A DNA stretch of 33,928 nucleotides. It comes from Sulfurospirillum arcachonense. GTDB taxonomy: Bacteria > Campylobacterota > Campylobacteria > Campylobacterales > Sulfurospirillaceae. The notes under the pieces were generated by a model that worked only from the letters and a program-made list of their open reading frames with translations, ran no database searches and was not told the origin of the DNA. Position 1 is the first letter of the stretch; every line of letters starts with the position of its first letter. The translations under genes and the position numbers were made by a program. The stretch is taken from contig DQTM01000274.1 in NCBI GenBank assembly GCA_015662785.1, positions 1 through 33,928 on the forward strand, in the 5' to 3' direction. Positions 1 through 6,681 of this stretch are shown piece after piece.

Positions 1-61
1 CTCATGATTTATCTCCATTAATTTCATATTATCTTATCATTTTAGAAATTAACTTTGCTGA

Positions 62-610
62 ATTTATGTATTAGATATTCAGGCCATTATACTATTAATT
101 CAAGTTTACTGTGCTTACGCTGAAGCTTTATTTTCAAAAACAATACATACACCATACGGATTATCAATAAATGAAATAGAGCAAATAAAAACTATTTCTT
201 CTAGGTATGGAATATCTTTTGGTTGGAAAAAATGCTTTGAATTAGCTATATCTAAAGTAGACGGGGACAGAAGTAGTGATAAACCAAATGCATTAAAAAA
301 GATAAATTCGCTGATTGATTCATATATTGTGGAACCACACGGAATAAGAAATAAAATCGCACATGGACAATGGAAAAAAACTCTAAATAGAGAAAATACA
401 AAATTAAATAATGAGATTACTTTAAAAATTCAAAATTTAAATATTATAAATTTATACAGAAACAAGGAAGCCTTTGAAAGTCTTCAAAAAATACTTGAAG
501 ATATGATTGAATCTCCAAATAAATCTTATAGAAAAAACTATTGGGTTCATATTACAGAATTTGAAGAAAAACAAAAAGAAATGTCTATATGGAGTATTGA
601 AAAAAAATAG
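62..610 (+). pseudogene. HEPN-type protein, 5' end missing or frameshifted
   Basis: The frame is open from just after a stop at 59-61 to the stop at 608-610 (about 182 codons), but no ATG, GTG or TTG occurs before the GTG at 329. The homologous-looking sequence clearly starts well upstream of that GTG (for example CAYAEALF near 113-136). The C-terminal part holds GIRNKIAHGQW, an R-x4-H arrangement typical of HEPN domains, many of which are RNases in toxin or defence systems. A second frame is open from 3 to 71, so one frameshift near 60-70 could have split the gene. The likely reading is a decayed or truncated HEPN gene. Translation from GTG 329 would give only 93 residues and looks like a remnant. 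The exact family is not recognised. Confidence 0.5.
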
Positions 611-650
611 AAGCACTTAGAATTAAAAAAAATCATACAATAGCATAATT

Positions 651-774
651 ATTTCTCGGTGTCATATCAGTTCATTTTATTAGCACCAAATCCATTTTAA
701 ATTTTGAAAACTTCTAAAATACGGTATTTGATGGTAATATTTAGTCTATAAAATTAGCTCCAACACCCGTAAGC
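651..774. repeat. Imperfect repeat copy 1, about 125 bp, internally palindromic
   Basis: This segment aligns along its length with 1502-1637. Shared blocks include ATTTCTCGGTGTC, TTTTATTAGCAC, GGTATTTG with TGGTA, TATAAAATT and CCA(A/G)CA(C/T)CCG. It has nested dyad symmetry. The inner arms are 678-691 and 726-739 (12 of 14 bases complementary), and the outer arms are CGGTGT near 657 and ACACCCG near 764. It lies between the HEPN remnant and the MntA/HepT pair. The layout recalls an integron attC site or a small non-autonomous element, but no canonical GTTRRRY core is visible. Confidence 0.6.
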
Positions 775-810
775 TATTTTAGTATAATTACATTTTTACT
801 ATATATTTGA

Positions 811-816
811 TACAAT
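811..816 (+). promoter_or_regulatory. Possible -10 box for mntA-hepT
   Basis: TACAAT lies 32 bases before the mntA ATG, in T-rich sequence of the kind Campylobacterota use in place of a conserved -35 box. It is followed by a strong Shine-Dalgarno TAGGAGG at 836-842. This is a guess from spacing and composition only. Confidence 0.3.
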
Positions 817-847
817 GAAAATTATAAATAAGCAATAGGAGGTCATT

Positions 848-1141
848 ATGTTAGAAAAGAAGAAGATACTAAATATTTTAAAGAAATACAAGATAGAACA
901 TAATACTGACTATGGTATTACAAAAATAGGTGTATTTGGTTCTGTTGCTAGGGATGAAGCAAAAGACAGTAGTGATGTTGATGTTGTCGTTGAGTTAAAA
1001 AAACCAAATCTTTTTACTCTTTCAAGTATACGATTAGAATTAGAAGATAAATTAAAAAATCGTGTAGATGTTGTTAGATTAAGAGATAAAATGAATCAAT
1101 TTTTAAAAAACCAAATCACCAAAGAAGCTATATATGTCTAA
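848..1141 (+). CDS. mntA: MntA-type nucleotidyltransferase antitoxin
   Basis: This 97-residue protein is a minimal nucleotidyltransferase. GSVARDEAKDSSDVDVVV (residues 31-48) carries the GS motif and the paired Asp residues D43 and D45, and D74 in RVDVV is a probable third metal ligand. Small MNT proteins next to HEPN toxins act as antitoxins; the characterised MntA adds AMP to a Tyr near the HEPN active site. The start is supported by TAGGAGG six bases upstream. The gene overlaps the downstream HEPN gene by 8 bases, so the two are translationally coupled. No sign of decay is seen. The family call is firm; antitoxin activity is inferred from the pairing. Confidence 0.85.
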   Translation: MLEKKKILNILKKYKIEHNTDYGITKIGVFGSVARDEAKDSSDVDVVVELKKPNLFTLSSIRLELEDKLKNRVDVVRLRDKMNQFLKNQITKEAIYV

Positions 1142-1502
1142 TGAAGTATTATTAGAAGCCCTAAAACAAATTTCTATTTCTGCAAAAAGAATTTTAAAAA
1201 GATTTGAACAAGTTGATAGTGTAGATTATTTTTTAGATTCAGAAGATGGACTTGAAAAGATGGATGCTCTTTGTATGCAGTTGATAGCTATTGGTGAGAG
1301 TCTAAAAAATGTAGATAAATTGACAGAGAAAAAACTTTTGGCTAAATATCCTGATATAAATTGGAGAGCAGCTAAGGGAATAAGAGATATCATAACTCAT
1401 CATTATTTTGACTTAGATGCAGAATCTATATATGATGTTTGTGAAAACAATATTGAACCACTTTTAAAAACTATTGATACAATAATAGAAGATATAAGTT
1501 AA
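1134..1502 (+). CDS. hepT: HepT-type HEPN ribonuclease toxin
   Basis: This 122-residue helical protein is of the HepT family (formerly DUF86). The signature R84-D-I-I-T-H89-H-Y91 is the R-x4-H-x-Y catalytic motif; Arg and His form the RNase site and the Tyr is the residue modified by the partner nucleotidyltransferase in characterised pairs. Other family features include the conserved helix around residues 45-58 (ALCMQLIAIGESL) and YPDINWRAAKGIRD (72-85). It overlaps the preceding mntA gene by 8 bases. All key residues are present, so toxin and antitoxin both look intact. The stop coincides with the start of repeat copy 2. Confidence 0.87.
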   Translation: MSNEVLLEALKQISISAKRILKRFEQVDSVDYFLDSEDGLEKMDALCMQLIAIGESLKNVDKLTEKKLLAKYPDINWRAAKGIRDIITHHYFDLDAESIYDVCENNIEPLLKTIDTIIEDIS

Positions 1503-1637
1503 TTTCTCGGTGTCGTCTCGGTGCGTTTTATTAGCACTAAATCTGATTTTATAAATAATATTGAAAGTTGAAAACCCGTAAATATGGTATTTGGTGGTAT
1601 TGTATAGGTTATAAAATTGCTTCCAGCATCCGGAGCC
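1502..1637. repeat. Imperfect repeat copy 2, about 135 bp, internally palindromic
   Basis: This is the second copy of the element at 651-774, in the same orientation, starting at the last base of the hepT stop codon. Its inner arms are 1529-1542 and about 1589-1602, and its outer arms are CTCGGTGTC near 1506 and CAGCATCCGGAG near 1624-1635, pairing with bulged bases. The sequence has drifted from copy 1 while the dyad arms remain, which suggests that the folded form matters. Confidence 0.6.
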
Positions 1638-1732
1638 ATACCAAACCCCTATTATCAGCGACTTTGTATGTTTTATAAATCATCTTATATTTTATGGTAC
1701 TTTTGATTAGGTTTTTATTTTCTATTGCATAA

Positions 1733-2353
1733 TTTGGGATCAATGTTCTAACGCATTGTAATGCTGGTTGGCTTGCTATAGTAGATGATGGAAGTGCTTT
1801 AGCTCCTATCTACGAAGCACATCGTCGTGGCATTGACATTCATGTGTGGGTAGATGAGACTCGTCCACGTAATCAAGGAGCAAACTTGACGGCTTGGGAA
1901 CTTAACAAAAGTGGGATAAAACACACAGTTATTCCAGACAATACAGGTGGATATTTGATGCAACAAGGTTTTGTAGATGTTTGTATAGTTGGAGCTGATA
2001 GGGTAAGTAGACAAGGTGACGTGGCAAATAAGATAGGAACTTACCTAAAAGCACTTTCAGCTAAAGACAATGACATACCTTTCTACGTAGCTTTACCAGA
2101 GGGAACTTTTGACTTCGATATAGTTGATGGCGTAAAAGAGATTCCAATAGAGACAAGAAGTGAAGATGAGGTGACTCATATAAGAGGCATAGATGATGAG
2201 GGAAAAGTAAAAGAGTTACGAATAGTTCCTATAACTTCTTCAGCGCTTAACTATGGTTTTGATATAACACCAAACAGACTTATAACAGGACTCATAACAG
2301 AAAAAGGCATTTGTGAAGCAAATCAAAAAGCGATAGAAGATATGTACTTATGA
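1733..2353 (+). pseudogene. mtnA: mtnA 3' fragment: methylthioribose-1-phosphate isomerase lacking its N-terminal half
   Basis: MtnA converts 5-methylthioribose-1-phosphate to 5-methylthioribulose-1-phosphate. The frame shows strong MtnA sequence from INVLTHCNAGWLA onward. It contains the catalytic Cys (THCNAG, about 1757), the catalytic Asp (VGADRVSRQGD, about 1990-2022), and the conserved ETRPRNQGANLTAWEL, IPIETR and TPNRLITGLITE blocks, ending normally. The family is usually about 340-360 residues; only about 206 codons remain. A stop (1730-1732) sits immediately before homology begins and no start codon precedes the Cys. Starting at ATG 1844 would lose the catalytic Cys, so the gene is very likely non-functional. 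The break coincides with the end of the repeat and toxin-antitoxin region. Confidence 0.85.
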
Positions 2354-2958
2354 GCCAAGAAGAGGGTGTAGTAAAGTACTCTTTAGAGTTTAAAAAAACA
2401 GAGCCAATAAGCTCTACATGTAAAGATAAAATCGAAGTCATAAGAGAAGATATGTATGCCCTTAATTTGATTGGTGCCTATGATGATGGCATTGGTTTTG
2501 GAAACATATCTTTGAAGATAGATAACTCTGATAAGTTTGTTATAACAGGGACTCAAACAGGGCATTTAAAACATTTACATGTAGAGAATTATTCTTTAGT
2601 AGAAAAAGTTGATTTTGACACTTTTACTACTTATGCAAGTGGAGCTTGCCAACCAAGTAGCGAAGCTATAACTCACGCTTGTATATATGCTCTTGATGCA
2701 AAGATAAAGGCTATCATACACGTTCATAATGAAAAACTATGGAGGTATATGCTTGAACATGATTATATAAGTACAAGTGATGTAGAGTATGGTTCACTAG
2801 AGATGACGAAAGATATACAACAAATTTATAGTTCATTAGATGCACTTGAAAATTGTTCTTTTGTTATGAAGGGACATTTCGAGGGAGTTTTTGTTTTTGC
2901 TGAAGATATAGAGGGTGCGAAGAAACTACTATATCAAATTATGGCAAAGATGCTATAA
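2350..2958 (+). CDS. Class II aldolase/adducin family protein, probably acts after MtnA
   Basis: This 202-residue class II aldolase fold protein has the zinc ligands H124 and H126 (IIHVHNEKLW) and H176 (MKGHFEG), plus E105 in PSSEAITH. GFGNISLK and TGTQTGHLKHL (residues 49-75) match the phosphate-binding N-terminal region. The ATG overlaps the mtnA stop (ATGA), so the pair was a coupled operon. Class II aldolase-fold proteins next to mtnA include MtnB (methylthioribulose-1-phosphate dehydratase) and the aldolase of the DHAP shunt, which cleaves the same sugar to dihydroxyacetone phosphate and an aldehyde. Sequence reading alone does not separate these. With mtnA broken, its substrate supply in this strain is doubtful. 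Confidence 0.75.
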   Translation: MSQEEGVVKYSLEFKKTEPISSTCKDKIEVIREDMYALNLIGAYDDGIGFGNISLKIDNSDKFVITGTQTGHLKHLHVENYSLVEKVDFDTFTTYASGACQPSSEAITHACIYALDAKIKAIIHVHNEKLWRYMLEHDYISTSDVEYGSLEMTKDIQQIYSSLDALENCSFVMKGHFEGVFVFAEDIEGAKKLLYQIMAKML

Positions 2959-2992
2959 TGAATAAAGCGGTATAACAACCAAGGACAATTTT

Positions 2993-4903
2993 ATGTTAAA
3001 ATTTGTTACTAAAAGTATAATCAAATATCTTATTATTCTTGTAATGACATTTATGATAAGTATAGTTTTATTCCTATCAATGCATGTTTCATTAAATAAA
3101 CAGATGGAAAAACATAATCAACGATATGCTTCAATAATGACGAATTTAAAAACTTTAGATAAAATCTCAAGTTATATTATAGGTATTAAAGCACGTATAT
3201 TTGAAATAACTGCAGCAACACAAACCTTAGAACATAGAGATATTCTTAATAAAAGCATAGAAAAAGATATAGAAAACATAATCTTGCTAAAAAAACTTTT
3301 AGGTTCAGATTTTGTTACTTCTCAAATCTTTTTAAAAGAGTTAAATATGCTAAAAAAGAACAATACTGTTTTGATGAATATTTTAGATGAAAGAGAAATA
3401 GCATTAAAAAACAATGATTTAAAACTTCCATTAATAGCAGAAAAAGTTAGAAAACACAATTTTGCAATACCATCTAAAATTGAACATTTACTAGGATATG
3501 TAAAAAAATCAGAAATTATATTAAATGACAAAAAGATGGAGTATAAAGTAATCATAAAAGAAGAAACAAAAAAGTTTCTTTATATAGAGATACTTATAAG
3601 TCTTATTATAGTTTTTATAACACTATATTTATCAAGGCTGATTAGCCAGCATATTGTGACACTGTATAGGAAACTAGAAACACAACTATATATAGATAAT
3701 TTGACAAAACTACAAAACAGATTTGCATTGAATAAAACCTATAAAGATGTAAAAAACCCTTTCATAATTATACTAAATATCGACCTGTTTAGAGTAATAA
3801 ATGAGCTATATGGAACTGATGTAGGAAATGAAGTTTTAAAAAGATTGGCTCTGATGATGAGAGCTTACTTTGCAGTTACTAAGTTTGAACTTTTTCGCAT
3901 AGCAGGAGATGAGTTTGTACTTTTTGAAGAGGATGTAAAATATACTCATAAAGAGATAGAAAAAACAATACTTGATTTTTTACACTATATAAAAGAGCAT
4001 AAGATATACATAGAAAATATTTCAGAGAGTATAGAGTTAGATTTTACATGTGGAGTCTCTACATGTAAAGAGAATTTTTTAGGAAAAGCTGATATTGCTC
4101 TTAATTATGCAAAGAAAAATGGCTTACCATTTGCTGTATATAAAACTGATATTGATAACAAAGTAGAGTTAAAGCATAACCTTTTTTGGAATAAAGAGAT
4201 CCAAAATGGGATAAAAGAAGATATGTTTTTACCGTTTTTCCAACCAATTGTTGACAAAAATGGAGTAGTTATAAAGTATGAATCCCAAATGAGATTAAAA
4301 AAAGAAGACAGTAAAGGTATTAGTTTTATCTCCCCTTATAAGTTTTTAGATATTGCTAAAAAAACTAAAAATTACAATAAAATATCTTCAATGACAATGT
4401 TTAAAAGTTTAAATATTTGTAAAGAAACAGGTTTCCAAATAAGTATCAATCTAGATAAAATCGATATGATAAATAGTTCTTTTACCCAAGAGTTAAAAGA
4501 GAAGATTATAGAACTAGACATAGCAAAAAAGCTTGTATTTGAGATACTAGAGAGTGAAAACATAGTAGATAATGATGTGATTAAAAAGTTTATTTTTGAC
4601 TTTAGAAAGTTAGGTGTAAAGTTTGCTATAGATGATTTTGGTTCTGGTTATTCTAACTTCTCATTTATGCTTGACGTTAAACCTGACTTTGTAAAAATAG
4701 ATGGTATGTTGATTAAAAATATAGCAGAAGATAAAGACTCATATGAGCTTGTAAAGTCTATTGTAGCTTTTGCTAAAGCTCTCAATATCATTACGATTGC
4801 AGAGTTCGTGCACTCAAAAGAAGTGTATGAAATTGTTCTTGATTTGGGAGTTGATCGTTTTCAGGGTTACTATTTTGGAGAACCTAAAGAGATATGTTTA
4901 TAA
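2993..4903 (+). CDS. Membrane GGDEF/EAL protein, possible LapD-like c-di-GMP receptor or phosphodiesterase
   Basis: This protein has 636 residues. TM helix 1 is at about 7-30, a helical periplasmic domain at about 31-194, TM helix 2 at about 195-217, GGDEF at about 230-385 and EAL at about 400-636. The GGDEF signature is AGDEF (304-308), and no RxxD inhibitory site lies before it. The EAL signature is degenerate, YESQ (429-432), but Glu430, the SINL Asn, Glu in FEILES, DD547-548, K568, E604 and QGYYF are kept, so c-di-GMP binding and perhaps hydrolysis are plausible. The last 10 bases overlap the LapG-type protease gene, the pairing seen for LapD and LapG, where c-di-GMP-bound LapD sequesters LapG. 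The periplasmic domain is long and helical, not obviously the classical LapD sensor domain. The start has a modest AAGGA upstream. Confidence 0.8.
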   Translation: MLKFVTKSIIKYLIILVMTFMISIVLFLSMHVSLNKQMEKHNQRYASIMTNLKTLDKISSYIIGIKARIFEITAATQTLEHRDILNKSIEKDIENIILLKKLLGSDFVTSQIFLKELNMLKKNNTVLMNILDEREIALKNNDLKLPLIAEKVRKHNFAIPSKIEHLLGYVKKSEIILNDKKMEYKVIIKEETKKFLYIEILISLIIVFITLYLSRLISQHIVTLYRKLETQLYIDNLTKLQNRFALNKTYKDVKNPFIIILNIDLFRVINELYGTDVGNEVLKRLALMMRAYFAVTKFELFRIAGDEFVLFEEDVKYTHKEIEKTILDFLHYIKEHKIYIENISESIELDFTCGVSTCKENFLGKADIALNYAKKNGLPFAVYKTDIDNKVELKHNLFWNKEIQNGIKEDMFLPFFQPIVDKNGVVIKYESQMRLKKEDSKGISFISPYKFLDIAKKTKNYNKISSMTMFKSLNICKETGFQISINLDKIDMINSSFTQELKEKIIELDIAKKLVFEILESENIVDNDVIKKFIFDFRKLGVKFAIDDFGSGYSNFSFMLDVKPDFVKIDGMLIKNIAEDKDSYELVKSIVAFAKALNIITIAEFVHSKEVYEIVLDLGVDRFQGYYFGEPKEICL

Positions 4904-5532
4904 AATATATATTTATAGGACTGTTGTTTTGTACTCATTTGATAGCAGAAGAGTTCTACATAAACCCATACTACTTAGATAAACTACAAAAAAATTCAAG
5001 AAGCTATAAAATTATTAAACACTATGTTAACTTTTTAAATACCATAAAAGACGATGATGATAAGAGTAAAATAGAAAAAGTAAATCGTTATATAAATAAA
5101 ATAATTCCAAAATACGATGCCAATAACTACAAAAATGAAGAGTACTGGGCAACACCTTTTGAGTTTTTTTCAAATATTGGTGGAGATTGTGAAGATTATG
5201 TCATAGCTAAAATGTACTCCTTGGAGAGGCTTGGTATATCGCCAAAAATTATGTATATGAGTGCAGTAAAAGAGAAGTATGCAGGAGGAGACCATATGGT
5301 TTTGAGTCTACATGTAGATAGAAATAGTTCCCCAATAGTACTTGACAACCTTAGTACAAGAGTACTTCCTATAGATAAAAGAGTAGACTTAGAACTCGTT
5401 TTTATGTTCAATGAGTATGGATTTTATCAGTTAGAAAATCACAAAAAACTAAGAGAAATAAATAGAATAAATCTTCCTGCATATAAAAAATTTAAAAGTA
5501 GAGATAGTGAAAATCTTATTTTAAAAAGGTAA
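4894..5532 (+). CDS. lapG: LapG-like periplasmic transglutaminase-fold cysteine protease
   Basis: This 212-residue protein is of the bacterial transglutaminase-like cysteine protease family. Residues 1-18 are a signal peptide (hydrophobic IFIGLLFCTHLIA, cleavage after Ala18). The catalytic triad is visible: C99 in GGDCEDY, H134 in GGDHMVL and D151 in VLDNL, with the conserved YWATPFEF block (84-91) ahead. In characterised systems LapG cleaves the N-terminal retention module of a giant adhesin and releases the cell from a surface; the inner-membrane c-di-GMP receptor controls it. The upstream overlapping GGDEF/EAL gene fits that receptor. No adhesin or its type I secretion genes are in the window. 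Confidence 0.82.
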   Translation: MFIKYIFIGLLFCTHLIAEEFYINPYYLDKLQKNSRSYKIIKHYVNFLNTIKDDDDKSKIEKVNRYINKIIPKYDANNYKNEEYWATPFEFFSNIGGDCEDYVIAKMYSLERLGISPKIMYMSAVKEKYAGGDHMVLSLHVDRNSSPIVLDNLSTRVLPIDKRVDLELVFMFNEYGFYQLENHKKLREINRINLPAYKKFKSRDSENLILKR

Positions 5533-5535
5533 GTT

Positions 5536-5552
5536 TGTTACATGAAGTAACA
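5536..5552. repeat. Short palindrome TGTTAC-N5-GTAACA
   Basis: Perfect 6-bp arms with a 5-base spacer lie directly after the lapG stop. It could be an operator or a weak 3' hairpin; there is no T-run, so it is not a typical terminator. It abuts an inverted GTAGTACT copy (5552-5559). Confidence 0.35.
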
Positions 5553-5559
5553 GTACTAC
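5552..5559 (-). promoter_or_regulatory. GTAGTACT motif, inverted copy
   Basis: AGTACTAC on the plus strand is the reverse complement of the motif found at 5721 and 11243. All three copies I found lie in gaps between genes of this cluster. A regulator-binding role is a hypothesis. Confidence 0.25.
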
Positions 5560-5618
5560 AAATTCTTTTAATTTTATAGAAAACCAATTTTAATTAAAAA
5601 CCACCTATAAATCGATAC

Positions 5619-5668
5619 TTTTTTAGAAAAGTTTCAGAAAAGTGTTAAATTTATATTTTTCTAAAAAA
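5619..5668. repeat. 12-bp perfect inverted repeat in AT-rich spacer
   Basis: TTTTTTAGAAAA (5619-5630) and TTTTCTAAAAAA (5657-5668) are exact reverse complements 26 bases apart, within the 235-base gap between lapG and the regulator gene. Such matches are easier in A/T-only sequence, so this may be chance. The same gap holds TATACT (5695-5700), a candidate -10 box for the downstream gene. Confidence 0.3.
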
Positions 5669-5720
5669 ATCTTTTAAGTTTCTTCTAAAAAAACTATACT
5701 ATATTTTTAACAGAGAAAAA

Positions 5721-5735
5721 GTAGTACTTTTAGTA
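5721..5735 (+). promoter_or_regulatory. GTAGTACTTTT motif before the ribbon-helix-helix gene
   Basis: GTAGTACTTTT followed by TAGTA lies about 40 bases before the TTG start. The same combination is found in the putA leader (11243-11260). It may be an operator for the RHH protein encoded next to it, which would be autoregulation. Confidence 0.35.
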
Positions 5736-5767
5736 TTCCTTTTTTTATATTAAATAAAAGGGATATT

Positions 5768-5989
5768 TTGGCAAAGCAAAAGTTTGGTAACGAAATCATC
5801 AAAAGTGTTATTGAGAAGAGTAAAAAAAGACGTCAAATTTCTCAGTTAACAATAAAGATAGATTCAAAATTAGATGATGCTTTGAGCAAACTTTCAAATT
5901 CGTTAAATATATCAAAAAATAGACTTATAGAAGACATTCTTTTTGAGAGCGGAATTATAAAAGAAGTTGAGGAGAATTATCATGATTAA
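5768..5989 (+). CDS. Small ribbon-helix-helix-like DNA-binding protein
   Basis: This 73-residue basic protein starts at TTG with a Shine-Dalgarno AAGGGA about five bases before it. After a basic N-terminus (KKRRQ), SQLTIKID (25-32) can form the DNA-contacting beta strand, followed by two helices, LDDALSKLSNSLN and SKNRLIEDILFESGI, the usual ribbon-helix-helix order. Such proteins act as dimeric transcriptional regulators or antitoxins. It overlaps the next gene by 8 bases, so the two are co-translated. Its own upstream region and the putA leader share a GTAGTACTTTT motif. The fold is inferred from pattern only; specific function is unknown. Confidence 0.6.
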   Translation: MAKQKFGNEIIKSVIEKSKKRRQISQLTIKIDSKLDDALSKLSNSLNISKNRLIEDILFESGIIKEVEENYHD

Positions 5990-6626
5990 ATTTCCTGCAC
6001 AGAAAGAAGTTGTTGATGCAGTTCTTCAAGGAAGCATAAAAGCAGCTCAAAACTTTCTTAGTTGGACAAATAATAGACTTTTTTTATCTCATGGACCTCA
6101 CAAAATAATTTCTATTCACATTGCTCAAGAGATTGCTGCTATGAAAAATGCACCAGAGATATTTATAGATGCAACTGTAAGTGATATCTTGAGGTGTTCT
6201 TTACCAGATCGTAAAGCATATACTTCATATATGCAGAAGAAGAAAATAACACAAGGTACATTTAGTATAACTTTAGATGAAAGATTTGAACACAAAAATG
6301 ATGAAGATTCTGTTTCAAAGGTCATTGTGAGTGTAAGAAATGGGGTACGAAATCCAAAACTAGAATACTCAAATGATGTAGAAGTTATTTGTAAAATGCT
6401 TGATTGTGAAACTACTTTAGATTATGGGATTTTTAGTTTTTATTCTGACTTATCACAAAATGCAAGAAAAAAACTTGAGAAGAGAATTCCTGAATTGATT
6501 AAAAGTTTTGATGTAGTTGTAAAAAAATTTCCATCACTAAAAGCAACTTTTGTAAGTAGTGATATCCAAAGAATAGAAGATAGTGGGGAGTGGTTAACAG
6601 GCTGTTATATAGTTGAACCTAAGTAG
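5982..6626 (+). CDS. Uncharacterised protein paired with RHH regulator
   Basis: I do not recognise this 214-residue protein. The start chosen is ATG 5982, preceded by GAGGAG, rather than an in-frame TTG at 5967. It is soluble, with no signal peptide or membrane segment. Visible features are an N-terminal helical stretch (VVDAVLQGSIKAAQNFLSW), a long middle section of mixed strands (GTFSITLDERF, KVIVSVRNGVRNP) and a helical C-terminal part (ARKKLEKRIPELIKSFD). It overlaps the ribbon-helix-helix gene by 8 bases and a perfect 12-bp inverted repeat follows its stop. A toxin-antitoxin or co-regulator relationship is possible but unsupported by motifs. Confidence 0.65.
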   Translation: MIKFPAQKEVVDAVLQGSIKAAQNFLSWTNNRLFLSHGPHKIISIHIAQEIAAMKNAPEIFIDATVSDILRCSLPDRKAYTSYMQKKKITQGTFSITLDERFEHKNDEDSVSKVIVSVRNGVRNPKLEYSNDVEVICKMLDCETTLDYGIFSFYSDLSQNARKKLEKRIPELIKSFDVVVKKFPSLKATFVSSDIQRIEDSGEWLTGCYIVEPK

Positions 6627-6627
6627 G

Positions 6628-6664
6628 TTTAATTAAGACTACAAGTTAAGTCGTCTTAATTAAA
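6628..6664. terminator. Perfect 12-bp stem-loop between the unknown gene and the ABC importer
   Basis: TTTAATTAAGAC (6628-6639) and GTCTTAATTAAA (6653-6664) are exact reverse complements around a 13-base loop, followed by TTTTC and then the ribosome binding site AAAGGAG of the substrate-binding protein gene. It resembles an intrinsic terminator but leaves no room for a promoter before 6682. It may be an attenuator, an mRNA-stabilising 5' hairpin or an operator. Confidence 0.5.
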
Positions 6665-6681
6665 TTTTCAAAGGAGAAAAT

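Noticed and set aside
651..1637. The two repeats as classical integron attC sites
   Set aside because: Length, dyad arms and position after genes fit, but neither copy has RYYYAAC at its left end and GTTRRRY at its right end on either strand, and no integrase is in the window.
1844..2353. A functional short MtnA starting at ATG 1844
   Set aside because: It would lack the catalytic Cys and the whole N-terminal domain, so activity is very unlikely.
4770..4982. 70-codon frame across the GGDEF/EAL and lapG junction
   Set aside because: It lies in a third frame over two well-supported genes and encodes no recognisable sequence.
5967..5981. TTG start for the 214-residue protein
   Set aside because: ATG 5982 lies behind GAGGAG, while the TTG would place the ribosome binding site inside the coding sequence.
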